Assembly (NCBI GenBank): GCA_031398325.1
Contig: JANNNB010000162.1
Coordinates: 1 to 49,831, forward strand
DNA: 49,831 nucleotides
Direction of reading: 5' to 3'
DNA from: Sva-07 sp031398325
GTDB taxonomy: Bacteria > Actinomycetota > Acidimicrobiia > Acidimicrobiales > Ilumatobacteraceae
Shown: piece after piece, positions 7,467 to 15,504 of the stretch
Position numbering within the stretch: the first letter of the stretch is position 1
Layout: each line of letters opens with the position of its first letter
Notes under the pieces: generated by a model
Databases searched by the model: none
What the model saw: the letters and a program-made list of their open reading frames with translations, nothing else
What the model was told of the DNA's origin: nothing
Position numbers and translations under genes: made by a program

Positions 7467-7550
7467 TCAGCGGCCCATGTTGGGACGCTTGCCGTGATTC
7501 GCCTTGGAGCGGCGCATCTTGGCCTTCTTCTTCTTGGTCTTCTTCGACAT
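7467..7550 (-). CDS. ribosomal protein bL37-like micro-protein (27 residues)
   Basis: A 27-codon gene on the minus strand. The peptide starts MSKKTKKKKAKMRR and ends with Ala-Asn-His-Gly-Lys-Arg-Pro-Asn-Met-Gly-Arg. It is almost entirely basic, and the Ala-Asn-His-Gly-Lys-Arg-Pro-Asn signature is, as I remember it, that of the small actinobacterial large-subunit protein bL37 first seen in mycobacterial ribosome structures. Codon use is typical of a real, highly expressed gene (AAG for Lys). It sits 12 nt downstream of the PEP-mobile-domain gene and 10 nt upstream of the VOC gene, so it is probably cotranscribed with both. Such genes are commonly missed by annotation. Confidence 0.75.
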   Translation of the reverse strand: MSKKTKKKKAKMRRSKANHGKRPNMGR

Positions 7551-7562
7551 AGGGATCCAAGC

Positions 7563-9317
7563 CTACGGGAGCGACAGCACGGTCACTACGCCCGTGTCGC
7601 CGTTCACCTCGACGAGGGATCCGCTCGCGATGCGCTTGGTCGCGTCGGTCGCGGACACCACGCACGGGATCCCGAGCTCTCGACTGACGATGATGGCGTG
7701 GCTGAGCGGCGCGCCGACATCGACGATCACGCCGGCCGCCGGCACGAACAACGGGGTCCATGACGGGTCGGTGATCGGCGCGACGAGGATGTCGCCCGGC
7801 TCGAGCGACGTGGGGTCGTGCGAATCCGTGATCACACGGGCGACCCCCTTCACGACACCCGGACACCCCGGCACGCCGACGAGTGTCTCGCCCTCGACCG
7901 CCGGCACGATCACGACCGAGTCACGCCTCGGGTACCCAGCCATGGCGGGGCGCCCGCCGTGGACGAGGAACGGCTCCTGGAGCGCTGCGACCTCGGCGAG
8001 GAGTTCCTCCCGGCCGCGGAGCACGTCGACGAACTGTCCCGGCTCGGCGGCCTCGGCGAGCAGTTCGGGGCGAGTGAGGAGCCCGAAGTCGGTGTGGTCG
8101 TGGAAGGTGCCCGCAGCGACGCGACGCCGACCGAACTCGTGCAAGGCCACACGCATCTCGTGAATCATCTTGATGTTGTTCGTCTTGGTCCGTTCGCGCC
8201 CTGGCACGAACACCGTGGCCGAGTGCAACGCAGCCTGGAATTGACCCTGCACCTCCGGATTCCCCGCCAGCATCGCGGAGATCTCGGCACCGATCGCCTC
8301 GCGTTCGGCAGCTCGGTCAGCGTTGTGGGGCTGGGGCGCCGCCGACTTGTCGGACAACCGCATGCGGTCGATCGCGGCCAGGGCCAGATCGGGCTCGGTC
8401 TCCCATGTCGGCGAGCGGGTCTCCCATTCGTTCGGACCGCGCGCTCCGTAGCGGTACAGGAAATCGTCGAAAACTCGGAGGAACGCCGCCACGTTCGGCG
8501 CTCCGGCCGCGGCCCGGAGCCTCCCGTGGAGTCCGTCGTAGCCGCTTTCGAACAGCGCCGTGAGTTCGGTGGACCCGACCACCATGCGGCCGAGGTCCCA
8601 CATCAGCATCGACGGCGCGGCCGACTCGACGTCGCCCAGGCCAGCCAGCAACTTCAGCGTCGACGTGGGCTGCCCGACCTCGTTGCAGACCCCGGTGATG
8701 ATCCCCATCGGCAAGGTGGCCAGGAACGTCACGAAGATGTGCTCACCGAACAACGCTTCGAGGTGTCGGTCGGCGAGGTCGAGGGCGTACTCGACGAGTT
8801 CGACGTCGGACATCGTCGACAGATCGGGTCGGTTGGTGCGCAGCGCGTTGACCATCCTCTCGTGCTCGGCGACATCGGGCAGGTCCGGCGTGGTGAGCAC
8901 CCAGTTGAACGTCTCGCCGATCGCAGCCGTCAGGTCGTCACGGTCGAAGCCCGGCTTGACCACGAAGTCCGGGACGCCCGGTGCATCCCCGAAGAACGCG
9001 TCGTCGATGTCCTTGGCCGTCATCCCCGGTGCCCGATGCCCGAGCATCCGAAGGGCGCTGGCGTTCAGGTAGGCGTAGCCACCGGTGACGCCCAGGAAGA
9101 CGCACTCGTCGTCGGGCAGCTCGTCTGGCGCCATCACCCCGATCCGGTAGTAGGCGTTGCGGAAACCCTTCTCCGAACCGCCGAGTCCGTGCTCGTTCTG
9201 GAAGTAGAAGAACGACAGCGGCGACACCGGGTCCGGGAAGACCTCCCCGACGTTCGCGCGCGTGTAGAAGTCCCACTCCTCACTCAGGTCGGTCTCGACC
9301 AACCACTTGTCGACCAT
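7563..9317 (-). CDS. PEP-utilising enzyme mobile-domain protein without ATP-grasp domain
   Basis: A 584-residue protein. The C-terminal 80 residues form the PEP-utilising swivelling domain: Gly-Asp-Ile-Leu-Val-Ala-Pro, then Gly-Ala-Pro-Leu-Ser-His-Ala with the phospho-carrier His near residue 539, then Gly-Ile-Pro-Cys-Val-Val. The first 480 residues resemble the central region of PEP synthase/rifampin phosphotransferase-like proteins, but I see no N-terminal ATP-grasp (PPDK_N) domain. The substrate is therefore unknown, and the ATP-binding part may come from another protein. I chose ATG 9317 over the longer frame (9407) because AAGGGG lies 7-12 nt upstream. bL37 and the VOC gene follow in the same direction. 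Confidence 0.75.
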   Translation of the reverse strand: MVDKWLVETDLSEEWDFYTRANVGEVFPDPVSPLSFFYFQNEHGLGGSEKGFRNAYYRIGVMAPDELPDDECVFLGVTGGYAYLNASALRMLGHRAPGMTAKDIDDAFFGDAPGVPDFVVKPGFDRDDLTAAIGETFNWVLTTPDLPDVAEHERMVNALRTNRPDLSTMSDVELVEYALDLADRHLEALFGEHIFVTFLATLPMGIITGVCNEVGQPTSTLKLLAGLGDVESAAPSMLMWDLGRMVVGSTELTALFESGYDGLHGRLRAAAGAPNVAAFLRVFDDFLYRYGARGPNEWETRSPTWETEPDLALAAIDRMRLSDKSAAPQPHNADRAAEREAIGAEISAMLAGNPEVQGQFQAALHSATVFVPGRERTKTNNIKMIHEMRVALHEFGRRRVAAGTFHDHTDFGLLTRPELLAEAAEPGQFVDVLRGREELLAEVAALQEPFLVHGGRPAMAGYPRRDSVVIVPAVEGETLVGVPGCPGVVKGVARVITDSHDPTSLEPGDILVAPITDPSWTPLFVPAAGVIVDVGAPLSHAIIVSRELGIPCVVSATDATKRIASGSLVEVNGDTGVVTVLSLP

Positions 9318-9430
9318 GGTTGCGCCCCTTGTCGTGTTCCACCGTCGCCGGTGCGCCGATCCCCCGAACGGCGCTGTCGATGATAGTGCGAGTGCGAATC
9401 GGGCCATGACCGGCGACTACCGTCGGCTCC

Positions 9431-10583
9431 ATGGGGAACACTGCAATCAACGGAACGGTCGCGCCTGGATTCGAAGCGGTGCGCGACGTGTTCGAGTCGA
9501 ACTTCGAGACGCAGGGGGACGTCGGGGCGTCGGTCGCGCTGACCGTCGACGGCGAGACGGTCGTCGACCTCTGGGGCGGCACCGCGACGTACGACGACGG
9601 CGATCGCTCCTGGGAAGAGGACACGATCGTCAACGTCTGGTCCACCACCAAGACGATGGCTGCGTTGTGCTGCCTGATCCTCGCCGACCGGGGCGAACTC
9701 GATCTGTACGAACCGATCGGCACGTACTGGCCCGAGTTCGCGGCCGCCGGCAAGGAGAACGTGGCGACGCGCCATGTGCTCAGCCACTCGGCCGGACTGT
9801 CGGGTTGGGATGAGATGCTCACCAAGGAAGACGCGCTCGACCACGACAAGCTCGTCGCGCTCCACGCCGCGCAGGCACCATGGTGGGAGCCGGGGTTCAC
9901 AGTCCGGCTATCACGCCATCAGCCAGGGCTATCTGCTCGGTGAAATCGTCAAGCGGGTGTCCGGTCGGTCGCTCGGCACCTTCTTCGCCGACGAGGTCGC
10001 CGGTCCACTCGGGGCCGACTTCCACATCGGTACCGGACCCGAGCACGACTCGCGCATCGCCCACGTGATCCCGCCGCCGAACCCGATCATCGACTTCGAC
10101 TCGGTCGACAGCGACTCGATCGCCTTCCGGACGATGAGCAGCATGCCCGTCGACGCCGGCTACTCGTCGACCAAGGAATGGCGTCGAGCCGAGATCCCCG
10201 CTGCGGGCGGCCACGGCAACGCCCGGTCGGTCGCCCTCTGCCACACCCCGACCGCGTGCGGCGGCACTGCGAACGGCGTGACGATCCTTTCGGAGGACGG
10301 CGTCGCTCGGATCTTCGACGAACAGCAGCGTGGCGTCGACCTCGTGCTCGGCGTCGACATGGTGCTGGGCATGGGCTTCGGCCTACCGGGCCCGATGCTG
10401 CCGGTGCCGAACCCGCGGACGTGCTTCTGGGGCGGCTGGGGCGGCTCCCTCGCGATCGTCGACGTCGACTCGAAGATGAGCTTCAGCTACGTGATGAACC
10501 GGATGGGCGAAGGCACCACCGGCGACACCCGCGGCGCCGGCCTCCTGATGGCCGCCTACGGCGCACTCCTCTCCCGAGCCTGA
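9431..10583 (+). pseudogene. beta-lactamase-family serine hydrolase, frameshifted
   Basis: Two frames together give a full-length (about 384-residue) class C beta-lactamase-like or esterase protein. The first half (9431 to about 9895) has the Ser-Thr-Thr-Lys catalytic box (about residue 75) and a His-Ser-Ala-Gly-Leu motif. The second half begins in another frame with Gly-Ser-Gln-Ser-Gly-Tyr-His-Ala, where Tyr is the expected second catalytic residue, and ends with a Trp-Gly-Gly-Trp-Gly-Gly box. The break lies at the run GGGG (9892-9895): removing one G restores Glu-Pro-Gly-Ser-Gln and the whole family pattern. Either a recent pseudogene or a sequencing error. If real, the first frame ends at 9943 without Tyr and is inactive. 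Confidence 0.8.
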
Positions 10584-10595
10584 GCCGCGGAATGT

Positions 10596-11639
10596 TCAGC
10601 CGGCGGTCCAGGCGAGGAGGTCGTCGGCGGACATCGTGTTGATGATCCGCTCGATCGGGACCCCTCGCTCGGCGGCCCGGTCACATCCGTGCGGCTGCCA
10701 CTCGAGTTGTCCCGTCGCGTGCGCGTCGGAGTCGATCGAGAACCAGCAGCCGTACTCGATCGCCACGTCGAGGAGCTCCCGCGGCGGGTCGAGCCGCTCC
10801 GGCCGGCAGTTGATCTCGACCGCCGTGTTGAACTGCGCGCAGGCTGCGAACACGTAGTCGGCGTCGAACTCGCTCGGTGGACGCTTGCCGATCATCCGGC
10901 CGGTGCAGTGCCCGAGGATGTCGACGTGGGGCGAGGCGACGGCGAGCAGCATCCGCTCGGTCATCTGCGCACGTTCCATCCGCAACTTCGAGTGAACGCT
11001 CGCGACGACGACGTCGAGACGCTCCAACATGTCGTCGGCGAGGTCGAGTGCGCCGTCCTCGAGGATGTCGACCTCCATACCGGACAGGATCCGGAAGTCG
11101 TGCCCCGCCGCCGCGATGTCGGCGTTGATCGCAGCGATCTGGTCGAGCTGATCGGTCAACCGCTGACGGTCGAGGCCATGGGCGATCGTGAGGCGCGCCG
11201 AGTGATCGGTCTGCACCATGTACTCGTGGCCGATCGCCATCGCCGTGGCCGCCATCGCCTCGATCGGCGCCCCACCGTCACTCCACGTGGAGTGCAGGTG
11301 ACAGTCGCCCTTCAGCGCGTCGCGGTACAGCTGCCCCTCCGCCGTGATGGAAACCTGCGACTCGGCCTCGATCTTCGCCAGGTAGGTCGGCTCCTCGCCG
11401 TTGAGTGCCTGGGTGATGACGGCTGCCGTCGATGATCCGATGCCGTCGAGGTCGGTGAGCGTGTTCGCCCTGGCCCGCTCGGCGATCTCGTCGGATGGGG
11501 TGTTGCGCACGACGTCGAGCGCCCGGACGAACGCCTTGGCCTTGAACCCGCTGTCGTGCGCCCGATCGAGGCAGTGCACGACCCGCAGCAGCGCCTGCTC
11601 CGGAGACATCGATCCGGCTGATGCAGTTCCAGCGGCCAT
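10596..11639 (-). CDS. PHP-domain phosphoesterase with N-terminal helix-hairpin-helix (PolX-derived)
   Basis: A 347-residue protein. Residues about 30-80 are helical with the HhH-type loop Leu-Asp-Gly-Ile-Gly. The PHP metallo-phosphoesterase domain starts near 111 with Gly-Asp-Cys-His-Leu-His-Ser-Thr-Trp-Ser-Asp-Gly-Gly and continues with Gln-Thr-Asp-His-Ser, Gly-Met-Glu-Val-Asp-Ile-Leu, Ser-Val-His-Ser, Gly-His-Cys-Thr-Gly and Asp-Ser-Asp-Ala-His, giving the full set of metal ligands. This layout is that of the C-terminal part of bacterial PolX plus one HhH, without the polymerase core. It probably acts as a 3'-5' exonuclease or other phosphodiesterase in DNA repair, which is inference. I chose ATG 11639 because the domain begins soon after. 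Confidence 0.82.
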   Translation of the reverse strand: MAAGTASAGSMSPEQALLRVVHCLDRAHDSGFKAKAFVRALDVVRNTPSDEIAERARANTLTDLDGIGSSTAAVITQALNGEEPTYLAKIEAESQVSITAEGQLYRDALKGDCHLHSTWSDGGAPIEAMAATAMAIGHEYMVQTDHSARLTIAHGLDRQRLTDQLDQIAAINADIAAAGHDFRILSGMEVDILEDGALDLADDMLERLDVVVASVHSKLRMERAQMTERMLLAVASPHVDILGHCTGRMIGKRPPSEFDADYVFAACAQFNTAVEINCRPERLDPPRELLDVAIEYGCWFSIDSDAHATGQLEWQPHGCDRAAERGVPIERIINTMSADDLLAWTAG

Positions 11640-11776
11640 GACCCGATCGTACCGGTCGACTCCGATCGGCATGAGCGCGGATCTGGGCACGGCGAGTCTC
11701 GGAATGCGAGACGGAGGATGCGTGGATCTGTCTCGGCAGGATGGTGGAGCGTGTCGTCGGTAGCCTCGGACGGCTC

Positions 11777-12865
11777 ATGGAACGTTTCGGCCTGGTCGGT
11801 CTCCCCAACGCGGGCAAGAGTTCGCTCTACAACGCACTCACCGGTGGCGGAGCGCTCGCAGCTCCGTACCCGTTTGCGACGAAGGACCCGAACATCGGCG
11901 TCGCCAAGGTGCCGGACGATCGGCTCGACCGGCTCGCGGCGATGTCGAAATCGAAGAACGTCGTCCACGCGTCGGTCGAGGTCGTCGACATCGGCGGGCT
12001 CGTCGAAGGCGCCAGCAAGGGTGAAGGACTCGGCAACAAGTTCCTCGCCAACATCCGCGAGGTCGACGCGATCGTGTTCGTCCTACGGGCGTTCGTGAAC
12101 GACGACATCACCGGGCCGTCCGATCCGCTCGAACACCTCCGCGTCGTCGAGATCGAGCTGGCCCTCGCCGACCTCGAGACCGTCGAGAAGCGCCTCCACC
12201 AGACCCAGCGCCAGGCCAAGCTCGACCGGTCGATGGCCGAAGAAGCCGCAAATCTCCAGATCGCCCACGACGCACTGGCCGAAGGCCTTCCTCTCTACCG
12301 GGCCGGCCTCAAGCCCGACGTCCGCGATGCGCTCGCCCCCTACTTCCTGCTCACGAACCGCCGGGTGCTCGTCGTCGTCAACGTCGGTGAGGACGACCTC
12401 GACTCCATCGCCGAGAAGGAAGCGTTGGTCTCGGCAGAGTTCAACAACGCCGGCGACAACGTCGAGGTCATCGGGATGTGCGTGCAGCTCGAAGCGGAGG
12501 CCGCCGCGATCACCGACCCCGACGAGCGCGCCGAGATCCTCGAGGGATTCGGCCTCGGCGAAGGCGCCCTGTTCCGGATGGTCCGCAGCGCCTATCACCT
12601 CCTCGGATTGCGCACCTACCTCACCACCGGTGAGAAGGAATCACGCGCCTGGACGTTCTACGAGGGTTCGACGGCTCCGGAGTGTGCCGGACGCATCCAC
12701 TCCGACTTCCAGCGTGGCTTCATCAAGGCCGAGGTCATCCAGTGGGACGAGCTGCTCGAACTCGGCTCGTGGAACGCCGCCAAGGACGCCGGCAAGATGC
12801 GCGTCGAAGGCAAGGACTACATCGCGCAGGACGGCGACGTCATGGAGTTCCGCTTCAACGTCTGA
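11777..12865 (+). CDS. ychF: redox/ribosome-associated GTPase/ATPase YchF (OLA1 family)
   Basis: A 362-residue cytosolic P-loop protein of full family length. The Walker A box Gly-Leu-Pro-Asn-Ala-Gly-Lys-Ser-Ser is near residue 8 and the Asp-Ile-Gly-Gly-Leu switch II near 75. The nucleotide-specificity loop around Val-Val-Asn-Val-Gly-Glu is of the relaxed YchF type that favours ATP. A coiled-coil insert (about 130-175) and a C-terminal TGS domain ending in Asp-Gly-Asp-Val-Met-Glu-Phe-Arg-Phe complete the protein. YchF binds ribosomes and acts in stress tolerance and translation control. A longer frame from 11741 exists, but ATG 11777 gives the canonical Met-Glu-Arg-Phe-Gly start. Confidence 0.95.
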   Translation: MERFGLVGLPNAGKSSLYNALTGGGALAAPYPFATKDPNIGVAKVPDDRLDRLAAMSKSKNVVHASVEVVDIGGLVEGASKGEGLGNKFLANIREVDAIVFVLRAFVNDDITGPSDPLEHLRVVEIELALADLETVEKRLHQTQRQAKLDRSMAEEAANLQIAHDALAEGLPLYRAGLKPDVRDALAPYFLLTNRRVLVVVNVGEDDLDSIAEKEALVSAEFNNAGDNVEVIGMCVQLEAEAAAITDPDERAEILEGFGLGEGALFRMVRSAYHLLGLRTYLTTGEKESRAWTFYEGSTAPECAGRIHSDFQRGFIKAEVIQWDELLELGSWNAAKDAGKMRVEGKDYIAQDGDVMEFRFNV

Positions 12866-12882
12866 GGCCGGTCAACACCCAC

Positions 12883-13206
12883 TCACACCCCGTCACGCGC
12901 CAGCAGCAGGGTGCCGCTCATCACCAGCATCACCGACACCACCCGGATCGGGTTCAGCTGTTCGTGGAACAGAGCCACGCCGAGGACGAACGCGAGCATC
13001 GTCTCGATACCGACCACCACGAGGTACGTCGGACCGACCTCGCCGTCGCGATGTACGGCGACCGCGAGCAGTGCGGCACCGATGACGAACAGCACGAACA
13101 CGCCGACCGACGGCACGAGACGACTGAGACCAGCGGCGGGTTTCATCAACAGCCCACCGCCGGTGAAGCACGCTGCTGCCGTGAATGAACATGTCAGTGT
13201 CACCAC
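12883..13206 (-). CDS. SMR-like four-helix membrane protein lacking the conserved Glu
   Basis: About 107 residues with four predicted membrane helices in the layout of small multidrug resistance (SMR/QacE) transporters: a first helix ending in Leu-Leu-Met-Lys, a Pro-containing second helix and a Gly-rich third helix. A terminal Gly-Thr-Leu-Leu-Leu segment closes the protein. In SMR drug pumps the first helix carries an essential Glu; here that place is Thr (Cys-Phe-Thr-Gly-Gly-Gly), so drug/proton antiport of the classic type is doubtful. The start is uncertain: tandem GTG codons at 13206 and 13203 are best, since upstream sequence is not membrane-like. It converges on ychF, with stops 17 bp apart. 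Confidence 0.6.
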   Translation of the reverse strand: MVTLTCSFTAAACFTGGGLLMKPAAGLSRLVPSVGVFVLFVIGAALLAVAVHRDGEVGPTYLVVVGIETMLAFVLGVALFHEQLNPIRVVSVMLVMSGTLLLARDGV

Positions 13207-13313
13207 ATCGAACCCGATCCGGCGCGACGCTCGCTGATACGCGATTCTCGGATCGCGCCGCGGCCACACTCCGGCGCGCATCGGATCACCACCTGATCTG
13301 GCAAGCTGCAACC

Positions 13314-13715
13314 ATGGCTTGGTTGGTCAGCGACGCGCGTGTCCTGGCCTCGGCACAGGTCGCCGACGACCGTGCGGCTCGGCGGCGCGGGCTGCTCAAG
13401 CGTGACGGGTTCGAAGGCGCGCTCGTCATCGAACCCTGCCGCTGGATCCACACCATCGGCATGCGGTTCCCGATCGATGTCGCCTACCTCGACGCCGACG
13501 GTGTGGTGATCAAGACCATCCAGATGCGCCGCCACCGGATGGGTATCCCGGTGAGCCGGGCCCGACGGGTCATCGAGGCAGAGGCGGGAGCCTTTGCACG
13601 ATGGGGGCTCCGCGTCGGCGACCTGGTCGAGGTCCGCTGCAACGACGACACGACCGGCGAATCGAACGGGCACTCCACGGACGCACACGCCGATGGCGGG
13701 CACCGGGGAGCATGA
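13314..13715 (+). CDS. DUF192 protein
   Basis: A 133-residue protein with the whole DUF192 fold: Arg-Arg-Arg-Gly-Leu-Leu near residue 25, Ile-His-Thr-Ile-Gly-Met-Arg-Phe-Pro-Ile-Asp-Val near 50, and Val-Ile-Glu-Ala-Glu-Ala-Gly near 85. Many family members are exported, but this one lacks a signal peptide and is probably cytoplasmic. Function is not known. It overlaps rsmI by ATGA (13712-13715), so the two are cotranslated. I chose ATG 13314 because the upstream frame (from 13185) runs through the presumed promoter shared with the SMR-like gene. Confidence 0.85.
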   Translation: MAWLVSDARVLASAQVADDRAARRRGLLKRDGFEGALVIEPCRWIHTIGMRFPIDVAYLDADGVVIKTIQMRRHRMGIPVSRARRVIEAEAGAFARWGLRVGDLVEVRCNDDTTGESNGHSTDAHADGGHRGA

Positions 13716-14554
13716 GCACCCTCTGGCTCGTGGCGACACCGATCGGGAACCTCGGTGACCTCCCACCCCGGGCCGTTGAGACGCTCCGACACGCCAAGCT
13801 CATCTGTTGTGAAGACACGCGACGAACCGGGTTGCTGCTCCAGCACGCGGGCATCAAGGCGCAGCGGCTGGCCGTGTGCAACGACCACACCGAGGTGGGC
13901 CGGGTGGCCGACGTGCTCGAAGTGCTGGGCTACGGCGGTGAGGTGGCCATCGTCAGCGACGCCGGGACACCGGGAATCTCCGACCCGGGCGAGCGGATCG
14001 TGCGGGCCGCGATCGATGCCGGGCACACGGTCAGCGCCGTCCCGGGGCCGAGCGCAGCGATCATGGCGGTGACCATCAGCGGGCTGCCGACCGATCGCTT
14101 CGTGTTCGAGGGATTCCTCCCCCGCAAAGGCCGGGAGCGGGCAGGCCGGATCGCCGAAATCGTTGCCGAGACGCGAACGATCGTGATCTACGAGGCCCCA
14201 CATCGCGCGCTGCGGACGCTCGACGATCTGCGCGAAGCGTGTGGGGATGATCGAATGGTCGTCGTGACGCGGGAACTGACCAAGATGTACGAAACCGTCG
14301 TGCGCGGCCCGCTCGGCACGATCGACATCGGCGAGCCGCGCGGCGAGTACGTGTTCGTGCTCGCTGGCGCCGCGATCGACGAGGTGCTCGTCGACGACGA
14401 CACGATCCGCGATGCGCTCCGCGTCGAACTCGGAGCGGGTGCATCGAAGCGCGACGCGACCGCCGCCGTGGTCAGCCGACTGGGCGTCTCCAAGCGCGAC
14501 GTCTACGCGTTGGCCATCGGTCTCGACGCCGCAGGTGAACCGGCCGATGAGTGA
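13712..14554 (+). CDS. rsmI: 16S rRNA (cytidine1402-2'-O)-methyltransferase
   Basis: A 280-residue SAM-dependent tetrapyrrole-methylase-fold enzyme that methylates the 2'-OH of C1402 in the 16S rRNA P-site region. Signatures are the start Leu-Val-Ala-Thr-Pro-Ile-Gly-Asn-Leu-Gly-Asp, then Cys-Cys-Glu-Asp-Thr-Arg-Arg-Thr (about residue 33), Ser-Asp-Ala-Gly-Thr-Pro-Gly-Ile-Ser-Asp-Pro-Gly (about 82) and Pro-Gly-Pro-Ser-Ala. The C-terminal region (Gly-Ala-Ser-Lys-Arg-Asp-Ala) is the RsmI-specific extension. Its ATG overlaps the DUF192 stop, and its stop overlaps the HAD gene start, forming one tight operon. Confidence 0.95.
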   Translation: MSTLWLVATPIGNLGDLPPRAVETLRHAKLICCEDTRRTGLLLQHAGIKAQRLAVCNDHTEVGRVADVLEVLGYGGEVAIVSDAGTPGISDPGERIVRAAIDAGHTVSAVPGPSAAIMAVTISGLPTDRFVFEGFLPRKGRERAGRIAEIVAETRTIVIYEAPHRALRTLDDLREACGDDRMVVVTRELTKMYETVVRGPLGTIDIGEPRGEYVFVLAGAAIDEVLVDDDTIRDALRVELGAGASKRDATAAVVSRLGVSKRDVYALAIGLDAAGEPADE

Positions 14555-15368
14555 GTACGTCACCGTCGCGAGCTCCGGCACGAGCGCGGCGTTCTTCGAC
14601 CTCGATCGCACGCTCATCTCCGGATCGTCGGCGTTCACCCTCGCACTGCAGGCACGCAAGGCCGGGCTGATCCCGAACGTCGAGTTCGCCCGCGATGCTG
14701 TCGGCGCGGCCACGTTCAAGATGCTCGGTGCGAGCGACAACACCACCGACGAGGTCCGGGCCCGGGTGCTGAAGGCCGTCACCGGAATGCGCCAGAGCGA
14801 CCTGCAAGCGCTCAACACCGAGGTCCTCCCTCGGCTGCTCGCCCGCCTCCGACCGGAGGCGCGTCGACTGCTCGACCGCCACCGTCATGCCGGACGCGAC
14901 ACCTACATCGTGTCGGCTGCGCCACAGGAGATCGTCGAACCGCTCGCCCACTCCCTCGGCATGACGTCGGGTATCGGGACCCGCAGCGTCGTGGTCGACG
15001 GCAAGTACACGGGCGAACTGAACGGACCGTTCTGTTATGGCGAAGGCAAGGTCCAGGCGATGCGGGAAATCGCGGACTGGCAGGGCTACGACCTGTCGCA
15101 GTGCTACGCCTACAGCGACTCGGCGAGCGATCTGCCGATGCTCGAAGCGGTCGGTCACCCGGTTGCCGTGAACCCGGACGGCAGGCTCGAGCGCCATGCT
15201 CGACGCCACGGCTGGCCGATCGTCATCTTCAGCCAACGAACGAAATCGATGATCCGCCGCACTGCGGCATCGGTGGCGACGGTCGGGATCGCGGGCGCCA
15301 GTTTCGCCGCGGGAACGGCGATCGGCAGCGCACGAGCGTCGTCGCGCGGATCACGTCGCCGACGCTGA
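14547..15368 (+). CDS. HAD-IB family phosphatase (SerB-like), membrane-associated
   Basis: A 273-residue protein. The HAD nucleophile box is Phe-Phe-Asp-Leu-Asp-Arg-Thr-Leu (about residue 16), motif II is Ile-Val-Ser-Ala-Ala-Pro (about 128), and the distal box is Tyr-Ser-Asp-Ser-Ala-Ser-Asp-Leu-Pro-Met (about 190). This is the TIGR01490-type HAD-IB subfamily, related to phosphoserine phosphatase and to actinobacterial lipid phosphatases. A hydrophobic Ala/Gly-rich segment (about 236-262) and a terminal Arg cluster suggest a membrane anchor, so a lipid phosphate substrate is possible. ATG 14547 overlaps the rsmI stop by 8 nt. The substrate is unknown. Confidence 0.85.
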   Translation: MSEYVTVASSGTSAAFFDLDRTLISGSSAFTLALQARKAGLIPNVEFARDAVGAATFKMLGASDNTTDEVRARVLKAVTGMRQSDLQALNTEVLPRLLARLRPEARRLLDRHRHAGRDTYIVSAAPQEIVEPLAHSLGMTSGIGTRSVVVDGKYTGELNGPFCYGEGKVQAMREIADWQGYDLSQCYAYSDSASDLPMLEAVGHPVAVNPDGRLERHARRHGWPIVIFSQRTKSMIRRTAASVATVGIAGASFAAGTAIGSARASSRGSRRRR

Positions 15369-15372
15369 CGAA

Positions 15373-15412
15373 GTGTGAGCGGCCAGGCCGATTTCGTCGT
15401 CAGCGCTCACAC
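15373..15412. repeat. dispersed palindrome family C, copy 1
   Basis: Perfect 9-bp arms GTGTGAGCG (15373-15381) and CGCTCACAC (15404-15412). The loop contains GCCGATTTCGTCG. It lies just after the HAD stop, in the gap between convergent genes, and resembles copy 2 at 15451. Confidence 0.65.
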
Positions 15413-15450
15413 ATGCCGCGATGACGAGCTCGTTCGCACCGTCCGGCTAC

Positions 15451-15499
15451 CGAAGTGTGACCCCAGACGTCGATTTCCGCCGCGACGACTCACACTTCG
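15451..15499. repeat. dispersed palindrome family C, copy 2
   Basis: Perfect 10-bp arms CGAAGTGTGA (15451-15460) and TCACACTTCG (15490-15499), with CGATTTC in the loop as in copy 1. The right arm ends 5 bp before the stop of the convergent thioesterase gene, so the pair of hairpins could terminate transcription from both sides. Confidence 0.65.
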
Positions 15500-15504
15500 T
15501 CCGG

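Noticed and set aside
7818..9383. A 521-codon plus frame opposite the PEP-mobile-domain gene
   Set aside because: The minus strand carries the conserved His motif; the plus frame is rich in Arg/His/Val without any family pattern.
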